A stretch of DNA of 64,000 bases from Antedon mediterranea. Lineage: Eukaryota; Echinodermata; Crinoidea; Comatulida; Antedonidae. The notes beneath the pieces are model-generated. The model had not been told where the DNA came from and searched no databases. It saw only the letters and a list, made by a program, of their open reading frames with translations. The stretch spans positions 5,407,001 through 5,471,000 of the forward strand of contig NC_092671.1 of NCBI RefSeq assembly GCF_964355755.1, written 5' to 3'. Of the stretch, positions 1 through 14,200 are shown in pieces (position 1 is the first letter of the stretch; every line of letters starts with the position of its first letter). The translations under genes and the position numbers were made by a program.

Positions 1-2130
1 TCAAGCCGTTTAAACTGTTTTTTATGGCTACACATTTCCTTGGTTAGAGGCACAAAGGATCAAGATATACATATTATTGCAGTCTAATTTTCTGCTGTCC
101 AAAAGCGGTTCCAAAAGCATTTTATTATCGCCAATTGCTTGTTGTTTTACGAGTGTACTCGCACAGAGGCTATTGGTTGCTTGCTTGTTTTATGACATTA
201 CGGATCAAAGGGATACTATCTTTTATGACAACTACTATCATTAAACCAACAGCAGACATGGTGCTCAAGACTTTATTGAGTTTACTCTCAAGTTAATTTC
301 ATGCCAAATGTACTTCACTCCAGGGATGTGTTAGAAAATGTAAAAGACAAAAACAGTAGCATTTAGTACCGTATATTTCGGTGTATAAGTCGCACTTTTG
401 ACACGCAAATTTGACCTCTAAATTAAGGGTGCGTCTTATACACCGAACATAAATGCCTCACCACACAGATTGTACATAGGCCTAGGCTATCGTCACCTCG
501 TTTGCTAGGCCTGAGTAGGCTAGGCCTAGCTACAGTAACTAACTAACGTAACGGCAACCTGCTTCTGCCTAGTTTTCAAGTCATTTCAGCATGATGTTAT
601 ACTAAATATGATGAAAAGATTTGTTCATTATGGCGCTCCGATAAAATTTCATTTGTAAACGTTTACGTCGTACGATTGGAATAGTATTTATTTATACAGT
701 AGTTATACGCACAATCGCCGTACCCCAAGCGCAAGCCCTTCTTTTGGTGGCCACATGGTGTACGGTATTCGACTAGTATATTCTCCAGGTGATTATAGCA
801 TGGACCTAGCGTACACACTTCTCGGATACATAGATACTAATCGAATACGATTGTCCGTGAAAACGTGCGCCCTCTCGAAATGATCGAGCGAGGCTAGCCC
901 ACACACGTGCATGTTACACACACGGTCATGCACTCGATGTTGTGGCGAAACTCATGAATAACAAGTTAGAAAGAACTTGTTGAGGCTGGGCGCGGCCGAG
1001 CCTAGGTAAGAAAAAACCTAAATAAAGGACGCCGTTGTAGATATAACAAAATATATTATTACAATAATATTGATTACAATTTAAAAAAACATTGTTTTGA
1101 TGAAATATAAGGTGCGTCTTATACATCGACGATATAAAAAATACCGATATTTTACTCTCAGTTGGGGGTGCGTCTTATACACGGGTGCGACTTATACACC
1201 GAAATATACGGTACTTTTATGAACTCTCCTAACATTTTATATAAGTGTTATGAACTCCGACCCAGTCAACTTATTTAAATTTCAGGTAATTAATAATAAA
1301 TTGTAGTTTACTGATTTGTTTAAATGAAGCCTCTATATTGTGAGTTATGAACTCTGACCCAGTATACTTATTTAAATTTTCAGGTAATTAATAATTAAAC
1401 TGTGGTTTACCGATATATTTAATTAAAGCCTCTAATCACTATGGTAACACACTCGATAAACAAATGGCCAATTGCCTTGAATTTGAACAAATTGAACAAC
1501 CAAATAAAGTCGCAGCGCTTCCCCCATATTTCTCGTAATACAAATTAATAAAACTCTGCTATACTAAGCCGATAAAGATGTTGTTTTGACCTTCTTTAAG
1601 CACAGGACTGTCAAAAATAATTAGTTAGCGGATAGTGTATTATCATTGAGTTAAATTAATGACATTTCGTGCCTTTTTTGGCATTAGCAAAAGAGCTATT
1701 TTACTGTACAACTTTACTATTCATCGCGATGAAACTGTTACACAAATCAATGACATAACATAGCGTTCTATAATAGTAGTAGCCATCCATTAAAGGTCAA
1801 ACTATTTCTGTTACTGCTGTAGTTAGAATTTTGAAAATGTTTAACTTTGATTTATATTTTAATGGTATGTCCAAACGTTTTTTTTTTTCATATATAAATA
1901 TTATGCGTATAGAGTATATTTAAAATAAGCAAACCAACTGTCAATTTCAACTTTCTTATTCTGAAGAAATTTCAAGCACTATACAATTCAATCAGCTATT
2001 TTTTATGTGATGACTTCTAGTTTTATTGCAACCCCTCATTTGGGAGTTTGGTACAGTAGTTTTTTTTAATTACTGTACAAGTCTATATGCCCAATTTTGA
2101 CTTTTAAAACTAATTTATTTTTCTTTACAG
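1..2130. other. Upstream non-coding region of APC
   Basis: No coding exon is supported here. The stretch holds one inverted-repeat element (369-1211) and otherwise AT-rich unique sequence. The first recognisable APC coding exon begins after a splice acceptor at 2129-2130, so a 5' non-coding exon and the promoter should lie here or left of the window, but I could not pick one out. Confidence 0.5.
369..1211. mobile_element. Non-autonomous DNA transposon with terminal inverted repeats
   Basis: The left end begins CCGTATATTTCGGTGTATAA and the right end is its near-perfect reverse complement ending at 1211; both sides are bordered by TA (367-368 and 1212-1213), actually by GTAC if the terminal C/G is counted. 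Sub-terminal copies of a GGTGCGTCTTATACA-type motif recur at about 428, 1111 and 1168. No transposase reading frame is present, so it is a MITE-like derivative. The TA duplication fits Tc1/mariner or related groups; the family is not certain. Confidence 0.75.
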
Positions 2131-2245
2131 TTTGAATGTGTCAACTGGAATATGCTTGTAAATGTTTGTTGTAAACTGGATGATTTGAATACATAGGTGA
2201 CTGATGGAAAGCTCACATAATGAGCAAAGTCCTCATCTCAATCAG
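2131..2245 (+). CDS. APC: APC first coding exon (5' UTR plus 14 codons)
   Basis: Acceptor TTCTTTACAG at 2121-2130, donor GTAAAA at 2246. Coding begins at ATG 2204 and reads MESSHNEQSPHLNQ, ending in phase 0, which joins exon 2 in frame. A TGA at 2198-2200 in the same frame closes any upstream extension through this exon. It is short and not conserved, so it is supported by splice sites and phase only. Confidence 0.55.
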
Positions 2246-5200
2246 GTAAAAATTCAATAACAACATCACACGTTTCATTTGCTCTACTGTACATCTTCCA
2301 TGTAAAGCCATAACCCAGGGCTGGAAATTCTCCCTAGAAATGTTTGTAATTTCTAGTTGAAATTTTCAAAATTACCTAATGTTTGCTGGTTGTAATTTGT
2401 GTATTGGCTAACTTACCTGGATAAACTGACAATAGACTTGGCTTTTCTTAGGAGAGCATATGATATCAAAGGCCAATTTCAGCTTATATCAAGAGAAATT
2501 AGGTATCTTATGACTTGTTATAGTTTTGTAATATATGTACACAGAGCACAACTTTTGGTTTCTGTTTTTAAAAATTAAACACATATAAATATCAATACCA
2601 AACTAAAAGATTTTACCATTTTTAATGAAATACTAAAGTGCATGAATGAAAATAAAATCACACCTTTCTGTCGTCGACTAGAAGTTTTAACCCGATAATG
2701 TCATTCAAAGCAACATACTACTTGACAGTATGGTGAAGGTCATTATTACTCCTTTTCAAGAATTGCTCCAGGTTTAATTTAACATCAATATTTTCACAAG
2801 TGTAAAGAAGACACATTTGTATGCATTGAAATACATTCTTTCACTGGTGATTATAATTGATTGTTGTTAATAAGGTCAAATGGATGAAACACATGAATTC
2901 ACATTTAAACGAGTATGAAAATGTAGATTCATTTAGTATGTACTGTATCCTTTTTTTTTAAATGAATTATAATTTACTATTCTATTAGTTTTTCTGACAT
3001 TGAAATTACCTCAAAATTAAAAAGCAATATATTTAAGGCCAATTTTAATACACAGATGGGCGGTAACAGTAATATAGAATCTACAGTAGGTTATTTCTTA
3101 TGACCATTTAAAGTTACACACAACGCGGAGTGAATGGGTGCTTTCCGCTCAGGATAGCAATAAAGATTCTACGTGAAACAAGCTATGCGGTTTTCCGCTT
3201 ACCGTTACCAATCGTCTGTCTAAATTGGCCATTAGGATGGAATGCTTGTTAATGTTAGATACAATTTAATATTTTATATAAAATAAAATAAAGAACATTA
3301 TATGGGTACAGTTAAAATTATTTTAAAAAAATCAATTTTAATGAATGTAGCAATAGTTTACAGTTAGTATTTGTTGTCACATACTGTATGCCCATTTTTA
3401 TTCCTGAAATTCTGAAAATCATATTCTATATTGATATACAGTACATACAACAGTATTATAAAGAGAAATTATGGCCATTGAATGGGGGCGTGGTTTGCGA
3501 ATGACACCATTATCCGATGCTCAACTGAATTTCTCCTTTTCTTAATACAGTAACAATAACATTAAACAAGTTCGGAGCCTACAGTACACATACAGTATAG
3601 TGGAGAACAATTTTGTACTGTATCATACCAAATAAGAGCTGCTGTCAGCTCTCAATTACAAAATGGCTCAACTTCATCCAACGTTGTTTTGTTTAGCACT
3701 TTGGTTCAATTCAGCGAGCTTAATCTATTAGTTCCTATAAAAGCTCTCATTTACTTTGTTTACTCATGAGAACGTTCTAATCAAAGGGTTTGCTTATTGG
3801 ACTATGGTTTCTATTATATAACGTTAGTGATACCTGATCAGGTACACACAGGCTAAGAGGTCGGTTTGATTTCATTAACTCTGTAGTCATGCATAATGAT
3901 ATGTGCCGTATTACCTACCATTATGCTGTAATTAATTAAATATACCTTGTCAGGTTGATTATAGTGTTGCTATAATGCGTAGCTGATCACATATTTGAAT
4001 ATGTCAAAAAGATATACTGTATGTAATTGAAAATGATAATCCTGTATACTGTAGTACTGTATGCTTTTTTAGGATAAAACTGAACCATTTTTGGCTATCT
4101 AATATTTAGACGTTAATTGTTGCATTACAATTATATATACAATGAACATTTTTTATTTGTGTACAGTACCTAATTCTTCTCCCTCAGGAGGTATTTTTGA
4201 AATAAATAAATAATTTAATAAAAAATAAAGTAAATGGATGCTTTATCATTTACAATTACAGTTACCATAAAAAGACTACTGTAGTCAAAAAATTAGGAAA
4301 TCTATAAAACTTCATGATAGTTTATCATCATGAAAATAAACTGATTAGCCTAGTAGGCCTACTGTATTCTAAAGTCCATATTATTAGGTCAGAGAATGAG
4401 ACATTTTTGCACTATAAATTTGTTTTAAAATTAGATTTGTTAAATTCTTTAAATTTGATTTTAATTCCATAATTCTTACCTTAGTTCTAGATTAAAAAAT
4501 TATTGTTTTCAAATAGATGCTTATTCAGCAATAATTCATTTCTTTTCATCCTTTTCATCCAATTCCAACATTAACAGTAATTCTTAGCCGACAGGTAAAT
4601 CATTAAAAACAGAAATCGAAAAATCAAACATTTCAAATTCTCTCATTATGATTCCATCAAAACGTGAATTTGAGAATTTCCAATTTTCCAATCTGTCCTG
4701 TCTCTGATTTGAAAGATTAGTAGAAAATTGTATAAATGTTTAAAATTGCTTTCAGAGAATATAGGTTAAATTTAACAAGTCTTTTCTCATGTGTAACAGT
4801 AGTGTGAACATTTTTATTCACAATAGGATTTTTAAAAACAGCATCCAATTTGTACTGTATGCATTTCCTTGAAGGTGGAAAGCAATTGCTATGTATTACT
4901 GTACATGGTGAATGTAGAGTTTATGCAAGCCCTTTAATATACATCATTTTATAATGCATTTTTATTATGGAAGCAAAAATATTGGAAACGTAGAATAAAA
5001 TAAGAATAAATAATTGATGTTAGAATACAATGATGTTTTATTTAAAATGATATTTTATTTAAAATTATTACAACCAGCCAAACAAATAAGAACATCTCAT
5101 TGAGGAAACTACTACTTTTTATTAAGAAAAGTAAATACCATAATGCATCTAAATTATGGGTAGGCCTAGTATGTTGTATTGTAGGTAGATGAGACATACT

Positions 5201-8200
5201 ATTATCACATCACCACATCAGAAGAAGGATTGTGCCTATTAAAATATAGAGTTTTAGGGTCATGTTAAATGGCGAACACTTGTAATTGTCTAGTTTTCCA
5301 ATTGTCTTGGTTTATTAAACTAGAAAATTTCAATTTGCTTAATTTGATTTTTAATTTGATTTCTTTCTTTAATTTCCCATGAGATGCATTCAGCTAATTC
5401 TGATATTAATAATAGGTTTGTAAATCACAAGAGTATGTACAGCAAAAAGATAAAAATAATTTGGGATGATTTATGACAATTTATAATTATCTTTTTGGTT
5501 TTAACTTGAATTGTTTATAATAAATTATTGATGTGTTTTAGGAAGGGAAGACAAGTACTGTATTTTTAAAATATAATGTAGAATTTGTTATACCTTTCTG
5601 CTCATAAAATATTTTAAAGATTGCATAAAATTATGAAAATAATATGATTCATAATAAATTGTCTAAAACAAAATCCATATTGGCAGAATGTAGAATATAC
5701 CCCCCAAAAAACTGCCAACCCTGTTGGCCGGAACAAAAAGTATTAATAAAAAGAAAATAAAATATAGTGAGGTTGATGCTTGACCCCCTTTCTCTCCTCG
5801 ATAACCTCACCCAAGTTGTGTTGAATGGGGCTCAGTACCTGTAATTTACCCGTACTGTATTAATACCGGTAAAGCATGATTTCCAATAGAGACTCGATGT
5901 AAAAATGTAGACACAGTGCAATCGTTACTATGGGAACCAAGTACACGAGAATATGTCAGTCTTCATGTGAATTTATACTGTAAAAGCAGTGATTTACCTA
6001 AAATATCAAATTTCAGAATTGCACTTACTATAACTGATGTATTCCCAATTCTAATGTAATCAATATTGTTGTCATATCATATCTATTTCATATTCAGTTT
6101 AAATATGTAGGGCTTCATTAACGAAACATAATAGTTTGCAAAATAATTCTGTATAATATATTTTTGGGTAGATTTGTACACCAGGGACTACATTAGATAC
6201 ACAGCTTTTTGTTTATATTACCTTTGGTATGAGTATTGTATGTTGACTGGTTGAATTATCAAACGCAGCATTAGGCAGTCGCAAAGGAATTTGTGTAAAA
6301 ACACATTTTTTGCGGCATTTGAAAATGACCCAGCTCGAACACGATTATTGGTTGTGTGGTTTGGGAGGAGATAAAGTACCAACTCTTCCTTTTTTCAAAT
6401 TTCAATATTTTGTCAAACTACTAACCCTAAATTATGCTTGCTTTTTCAGAGACAACAAAAACATCAGTTTCATCGATTTCAAAATGGGGGGCTTGCACAC
6501 AGTATGGGGGACCAACCAGAATTGACAGCTGGAAAACGAGCCATTCCTAGGCATGTAATGGACTCGCCAACCCTCCATAGGCGAGGCCAAGCTCTGGCAG
6601 ATGGATCGGGTATTAGGGAGGTTGACAAAAGTTCTGTAGCAGGAGCCAGTCGAGATCATTGCGTACGAAATGTCACTGATGGTAAGAACATACCTATTTC
6701 AAAATGGATTCATCCACCCAATTCTCGTTGTTTGAATATAAATCTTCCAGCAGTGCAACTCTTCTAATTAACTCATTTAAATCAGAATTAGAATAAAACT
6801 ACTATATGAATAATTTATTTCAGCGAGATGAGTAGTCACAAATTGAAGCAACTGACATTACATTACTTTTGGTACATTTTAGACAATTTTTATATACAGT
6901 ACTTTGAAAGCATAATGTCATGATCATTATAATATTACAATACGTCGTATTTAAGCATGGGAACAGTGGGAGGGGGAAATTTTAAGAGACTGTAAATTCA
7001 TGAATACTATAAGTATAGTCCCAGGTAGGCCTTGGTATGAAATTTGTGGAAAATTAGGAGGTGGGATTATACTTGGATTGCATTGACAATGGAATCCAAA
7101 TATAGCCTATACTTGTTGCATACTGAGTGATAGGATTTATTTCATTTGAATTGAAAAAAATCTACCAATATACAGTAAGTTAACAATCGTGCCACAATTT
7201 CAATAAAACTTGATAGAATTTTATTATGTAGCATCTGTATTGTTAATTGAATATTCAGATGTTCTGAGTTCTGAGTTTGAGAAAAATTAGAATGTATAAT
7301 GTAATATTGCTATCTGTATGTGAATGTTGCAGATTACCTTGACAAATAGTAAGTCACATTTCCTTAGAGATTGTTTATTGCTACCTGTGTTTAGGTAAAA
7401 GGAAACGGAGGCTTTATATCATAATAATGATGATATTAGGCGTCATATCAAAATGTTTAAAAACGATGACTATGCGTGAAACGCGTATTCTTTTGTTCTT
7501 TAAACTTGACCGTGACTTCCAATTGTGAAACAACGTGAAAAACGCCAATATGCACAGCTCAATATTAGTCCCGCCCCCACTGCATGCTTGACTAAATATT
7601 TGCATAAACGCGTTAAACGTAACAATAATAAATCGTTTTTTTCGTTACACGCGTATATTTCGTAAAAAAAAAAAAACTAAATCGTAAAAGTAAGTTGGTA
7701 CGTTGTCAATCGATTGCCGCTAGGCCGTACATACGCTGAACCTATCCTTGATTTAAGGTGCGTTGCGATCTCATAATACATAACAATTATTACCTAAAAA
7801 CAATGAAATCGCAGATAGCCGAATGTGTAATAACTGTAAAATGCAACTGTAATACAAATAAAATACCTATTTAAAGTTCGCTCAGTAAACAACAAAAGCC
7901 GATCACTCTTGGCAGCCCATCATTCCCGCCGCAGTGCCATTATAGTGCGATGTTGATAGGTGGAGTATTGAGTCGTTTTTATGATTGATACTCCACTGCC
8001 CACGTTTTTATACTAAAACTACTGTCAAAACTTAACCAAGAAAATGAATTTCTACTGCTACCACAGTTCAATTTCTACTGTTATAACATTTTTTTGTAAT
8101 GCTTTTGTATACAGTCTTTAATAATCCTAATTAATAAATTATCTACGCGTCGATCATAGGGTGGTGCGTAGGGAATAGTAAACACCATTGTTATCGCCTT

Positions 8201-11200
8201 TAGAAGCATGGACATTGCAAACAACAATGTATTGTTCGCTATTTAAAATCCTATCTAAAGCTAGAAGACGTCAATTTTTGTAGCCGCCCTATGCTGTTAG
8301 GTCATGGAGTAAAGAATATTCTTTACTCCATGGTTAGGTTAACCTAATTTGGCCGGTCATCCGTCGACAAGACGACATCGGGCCCGTTGGGAAAGGGGCA
8401 TTTAGCTCACAAGGAGAGGTTGGGTTAGCGAATTATATAAAAAAAAAAAGACATCTAGGCTAGGCCACCAACAAAATATATGCAAAATAGGCCTAAACAT
8501 ATATTTCATGTTAAGATTTAAGATAGGCTTTTTAAATAATCATTACATGCGTAAAGAAAATGCCCGACTGGAATTTGGATGGAGGGAAGAAAACATGTGA
8601 GAGGTTGTGGTAAACAGCAGAGAGTATCGTGTTTCATGCCATGTGACCAAAAAAAAACTAGGTCTGTACTTTTAATTACGGTCTTCTGTCGGCAGTCTTT
8701 TTGAGCGACCGATTGAACGTTCTGATACTATACTGGACTATATTATTTTTATTTTTCACGCCGCCATTTTTAAAATCTTTTTTTTGCCGACATACTTTTG
8801 TTTAAGGGCTGCGTAAAGCCTAACATTTTTCTTGTGCAATGGAAAACTGCGCGTGCGAATACGTGAAATGTTTGATTCACACGACTAAATTCGCTTAGTG
8901 GAAAACAGGCTTTAAGAATTTCGTTTTCAATGCGAACGTCTACGAAAACTGCATTAACGTGGCGCTTAATGTGTATAGGCTACTTCAGTTATTTTTTGTT
9001 AAGAAAAATATTTATTTTATTTTTGGATTTTGGGTGGGGAGGACTATAACTTCTTTATATTTATCGTGACGATTTTTCAATCATAAATTAAAACGGGACA
9101 CAATGACTTATAACTAGGCCTAATGTATTTTAAAAATATTCCATACCGAACGATTTATTCAAATAAAGAAACATTTTTTATTAATTATTTTTTCCCAAAC
9201 AATACTAAAGACAAGATGACAAACCACCAATTGAAATTAAACAAAACTTTTATTAAACATTTTTAGTATCTATAATAATATATAATTATTTTGCTTATTT
9301 TTGTTTTCTTTCGATGTATCTTAAATGCCGACATCGGCCATTGATGGCCCTAATTGCAAAGCATTGTTTTGTTGAAGCTTTTGTTATTTATTGATCCATG
9401 AATAATATGTGGTGGTTAAAATAGGAATTCGTAAAATAGCACAGCTTTTACATTCAGGAAATAAAACTAAAGCATCATAATATACAAAAAAAATGAACCG
9501 ATGTTTTTTTCACTTTTAAACAATGATTAGTACCATCCATGGAGGTATAACAATATTTTTATACCTCCATGTACCATCATTGTACTGTTGTACCTATACA
9601 AAAATGAGAAAATTATTAACAGAAACTTGACGATGAACTTACTTTATAATAATACCAATAAAGAATCAAAGGTAATAATAATCTGCGTGATTTGATCAGG
9701 GAGATTTTACATCTCCCTGATTTGAAATACAGAAGGCATGATACAAAAACAGAGCAACATTTTTTAACTGTATTATATAAACCGCATTTACGTTACTGTA
9801 TATTTTTGGCAGCGGAAACGGCGCTCCAAAAGATATACCGTATTTTGTATACCGTATTTTCCAAACCTCATTTGTGGATAAAATACAGTATTCAAATTTA
9901 TACTGTATTTTGAGTACCCTTTTCTGCGCCAATAAAAAAGACCGTTATTTTAATTTGCTGAGTTAAAATGTTAAACATTTTGCACAATGTAATAATACTT
10001 ATTATATAACACCTATATAAATTCCTGTCATTTGATTGGACGAATGTGGGTCACATGGCGTGCAATAGTACGCACTATTCAACGATCGTTAAATAGTACT
10101 TTTTGAAACATTTTTGTGTACGAAAAAAAAACGTCTAGATGTTATATAAAACAAATAATGAATGTTTTGTATTCGTGTAATGGTACAAATAATGGCACTT
10201 GGTGAATGATGAAAGGTTATATCAACTCGGCTTTGCCTCGTTGATATAACCTTTCATCATTCACCTCGTGCCATTATTTGTACCATTGCACTCATAAACA
10301 TTCATTATTTGTATATTATATAACACCTATATAAATTCCTGTCATTTGATTGGACGAATGTGGGTCACATGGCGTGCAATAGTACGCACTATTCAACGAT
10401 CGTTAAATAGTACTTTTTGAAACATTTTTGTGTACGAAAAAAAAAACGTCTAGATGTTATATAAAACAAATAATGAATGTTTTGTATTCGTGTAATGGTA
10501 CAAATAATGGCACTTGGTGAATGATGAAAGGTTATATCAACTCGGCTTTGCCTCGTTGATATAACCTTTCATCATTCACCTCGTGCCATTATTTGTACCA
10601 TTGCACTCATAAACATTCATTATTTGTATAATAGTGCACAGGAAGAGACTGTTTATGTAGTTAATTTATGCAAGCATCCACATATTGTTCATTTGGCTAG
10701 TAGTCTTTTGTGTCTATAAGTACCTATATTGTCCATCTATTCTGCATTATGCTGATTAATTCATTTCTTTGGTTAAGTGAAATGTCAACTTACTATTTTT
10801 TTGTAGACATAGGTTGCATCTTTTAATAATATTATAATTGTTATTTTTTGTAAACAAAATATTGTCCCCTTATTGAATCCCCAAAAAATGTTGTTTTTTT
10901 TGCGATCACGTCATTACGTTTCACATTCATTTACGCGAATCTCGCGATGTCAGTGTGCTTAGACCATTATCTTTCCGGAAGGTGACATTTATTTTTTATT
11001 TGATAACGTAATCACGTCAAAAAAATTGAATGATGTGGGTCACCTATTTTTATCTTTGCAGTATTTTATCAATCAATCAATTTTAATCTGTTATAGCTCC
11101 TCCGAATAAAAAGTGATACCCATGAATGTGTATACTGTACAATGACCCAAAATATACAGAATTCACCATATAACAACAAAATATTATTTTATTCTATAAT

Positions 11201-14200
11201 GGCATACTTTTTTTTCTGTGCGCAATATTCTAAAGTAAGTAACGTAATGACGTGCAAGTGGATTTTGCTGTGCGGATAACTAACTCGTCAAAGTAGGCCT
11301 AACGAGTTCAAGTCTAGTTTAATTCGTTTATTTATTTTAAATTGTAATATTATTTTAACTAGTTGGATGGCGATAGTTGATAACTAATTTTTTTTTAGGG
11401 CCAACGTGGCCAATAAGCTTAAGAATGTCTTTTTAATGGGTCAAAAAGCTTGCTGAATGCTGCTGGCCTACACCTACCATGTTGTTCGTTTAGGCGACCC
11501 ACCTAGGCGTATTAAATTAGTCAACAAAGCAAAGATTAGATAGCCTACTATTGTTTTATTCGAATATGCTTTGTTTTATTTATCTTTTAAGAACAATGGT
11601 ATTTGCGTGTGGCTTTTGCTTCGGAACTGAATATTGTACGGCCATGAGTTGGGAGGTCTAAGTTACAAAAGTTATTCGCAATTACGGATTACATCTCGGG
11701 TCCTCCGTGCGTGGAGTATGTTTTAGTTACCATATGAAGGAATATATATATTTATTGTAAATATTGTATTTATTTTGATCACTTTGACCCTGGGAAAATA
11801 AATGGGGAACATTGATGGATTTTCGTTTTTTCAATTGTTTTATTATGAATAGCCTATATACGGGCCTATATAGCATACATTTCAAGTTTATTTGTTGTTT
11901 ATTAGGCCTATTCTAGCTTTGTTCTCTAAAATTGAATAACTACGAAACACCCTACTTATTACCCTACTGAAAAACAACTTCAGTATAGTATAGTATAATT
12001 AAATAAATCTTGTATAAATCTGTTTTTCATAAACAGCAGAGCACATGTACACAATATGCATAGGGTGGAAGAACATTTAAAGAAAGAGCCTGTTATTGCT
12101 AGGTATGCATAGGGTGGAAGAACGTTTAAGGAAACGGTCCTCTGCCGATCCTTTGGATCGTCGGAGCACATGGCCAAAACAATGTCGTTTCTTAATATGC
12201 CCACGACCATGTGACATTGACTGAATTGATAATATAAATTAATGAAGTATTTTATGATGATAATCATAAAATAAGGACACACTTAACATATAAACAATGC
12301 ATACATTTCAAAGAACTAAAATACTGAATCTTCCTAAACATTCAAATCAAGCTATTTAGTATTATATTCGGCTATACAAAAAAAAAACGTATACGGTACA
12401 GTATAGGCTAATGAAGCCTACGGGGTTTCCCCATTTATTTTATGTATGTATACGTACACGACAGTATATGTATAGACCGGGGAATAGGTCTACATTATCA
12501 GCCGATTTCTTTGTTGTCATAGGACCTGACCCTAAAATAAACGCATTTTTATCGTTGTGTTCGACGCGGGGTTCGACGCAAAATCGATTTCAAAATAGTA
12601 TTACATTGAACCGCGATGTTCGCGTTAATCGCGTCTTTTTTACCGACGTAATAGTAGGCGGTCCTAAGCTTTGAATATTTAATGAGTACAATTAATGAGC
12701 TTGATTAAGACGTTTAACGCGTTAAACGGTCAAAGAAATCTGAACCGCGTTTCACGCATAATTATCGTTTTGAAACATTTTGACATGACGCCTTATAAAG
12801 TATTAGAAGGCTTTATTTCAAGGCCTTTAAAACGCTTTACATTTATTACCTTAGGAATATAGACTGGCTGCTTAGGATTAATGTTCACAGCATCTTGTAC
12901 AGTTTAGAATATACTCATATACTGTTAATTTTATTTTTACAACAATAACAGTATGTTTACATGCACTGGAGTTAACTTTGTTCTTTAAAAGCTGATCCTA
13001 CCAAATCATAACGGATTTACTTTAATGGTAAGTGCTTGTGTGATATGATCCATACCGTTAACCAGGATATTACTCCGATGTACAGTAGTTTTGATTATAC
13101 TCCGAGTTCAGAGATGATGTGATATACTGTATAACAATGATAATATTCAGAATGTAACATTGCGCTTCCCCAACGGCGTGTGTATACCAGGTGTTTAACC
13201 GGTGTGTTTCTCACGTTTAAAGCAGAATAAGCTCAGTCTATTTCGTGCCTAGCTTACCTCGATAAACCGATAAATGCCATAATTCTCCTCGAAGAGCGAG
13301 ATATACTCGAAAAGTAGAAAATTCATTGAACACCCCTCTCTCTAAATGGTACAGTCCACAAACCTCAAGTGGGAACATCTCCACAATTCACCATCATTTC
13401 TTTTCGAGACATGAAAGAGAAAACATGTCTGACAAAGAGCATGCAATACACAGTGGATTTAAAGCAGAATAAGCTCAATTAATGTAACGCTTGATTATGA
13501 TAGACCACAATTTAACTCTGATATTAGAAAAGAGTATAAACATAGCTTATATTTTGGTTCTTCCCGAGAGATAAACCAAGTATATCATTTTACTACCCAT
13601 ACAAATCAATCTTTATACCCAACCACATTGCTATTTTCTGTAATATGATGAGGCCTGTATCCCTGTGCATTTAGTCTATTTAAACTAGCATTGACGAATG
13701 CAGCCTATTCTCACACGGAACGTTTTTTAATTTTGTAGATTTTTAAAGTAATTATTAAAAAGACAATTGTTTTCTTCTTTCTTTCAGTCTAAATTAATAA
13801 TTCTACATGATTAACGAGCTTAATCAACAAAATATGATTGTTTCTAAAATTATATTTCCCTGTTGGCTAGTAATTACTGTACTTCCTGTCTGGTATTAGG
13901 CAGAATTCTGACAATAAGATCTTTCAAAAAACTTAGGCCTGGTTTAAAATATCTGCTGGATCATTATTCAATATCCATAATTTCAAAATGGAGGAATTAC
14001 AGTAGTTAGGTAATGCTGCTTTTACTAAACAAAAGTATGAAAACAACTAAATACTGATGAACACTAACAGTTGGTAATATTTAGCATTAATATCTTGGAC
14101 ACTAAACCATTGGGCCATTATGTTACAAAAGCTTCAGTAATTGCAAACAAATATTTACATTATCTAACTCCCACCAGATGTGTACGTAAAGTGGTGTATG

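Noticed and set aside
926-1126. 66-codon minus-strand frame
   Set aside because: Lies inside the inverted-repeat element at 369-1211 and has no transposase-like residues.
7955-7998. A fifth micro-palindrome (GTGGAGTAT ... ATACTCCAC)
   Set aside because: The stem is interrupted and there are no matching direct repeats at its borders, unlike the four accepted loci.
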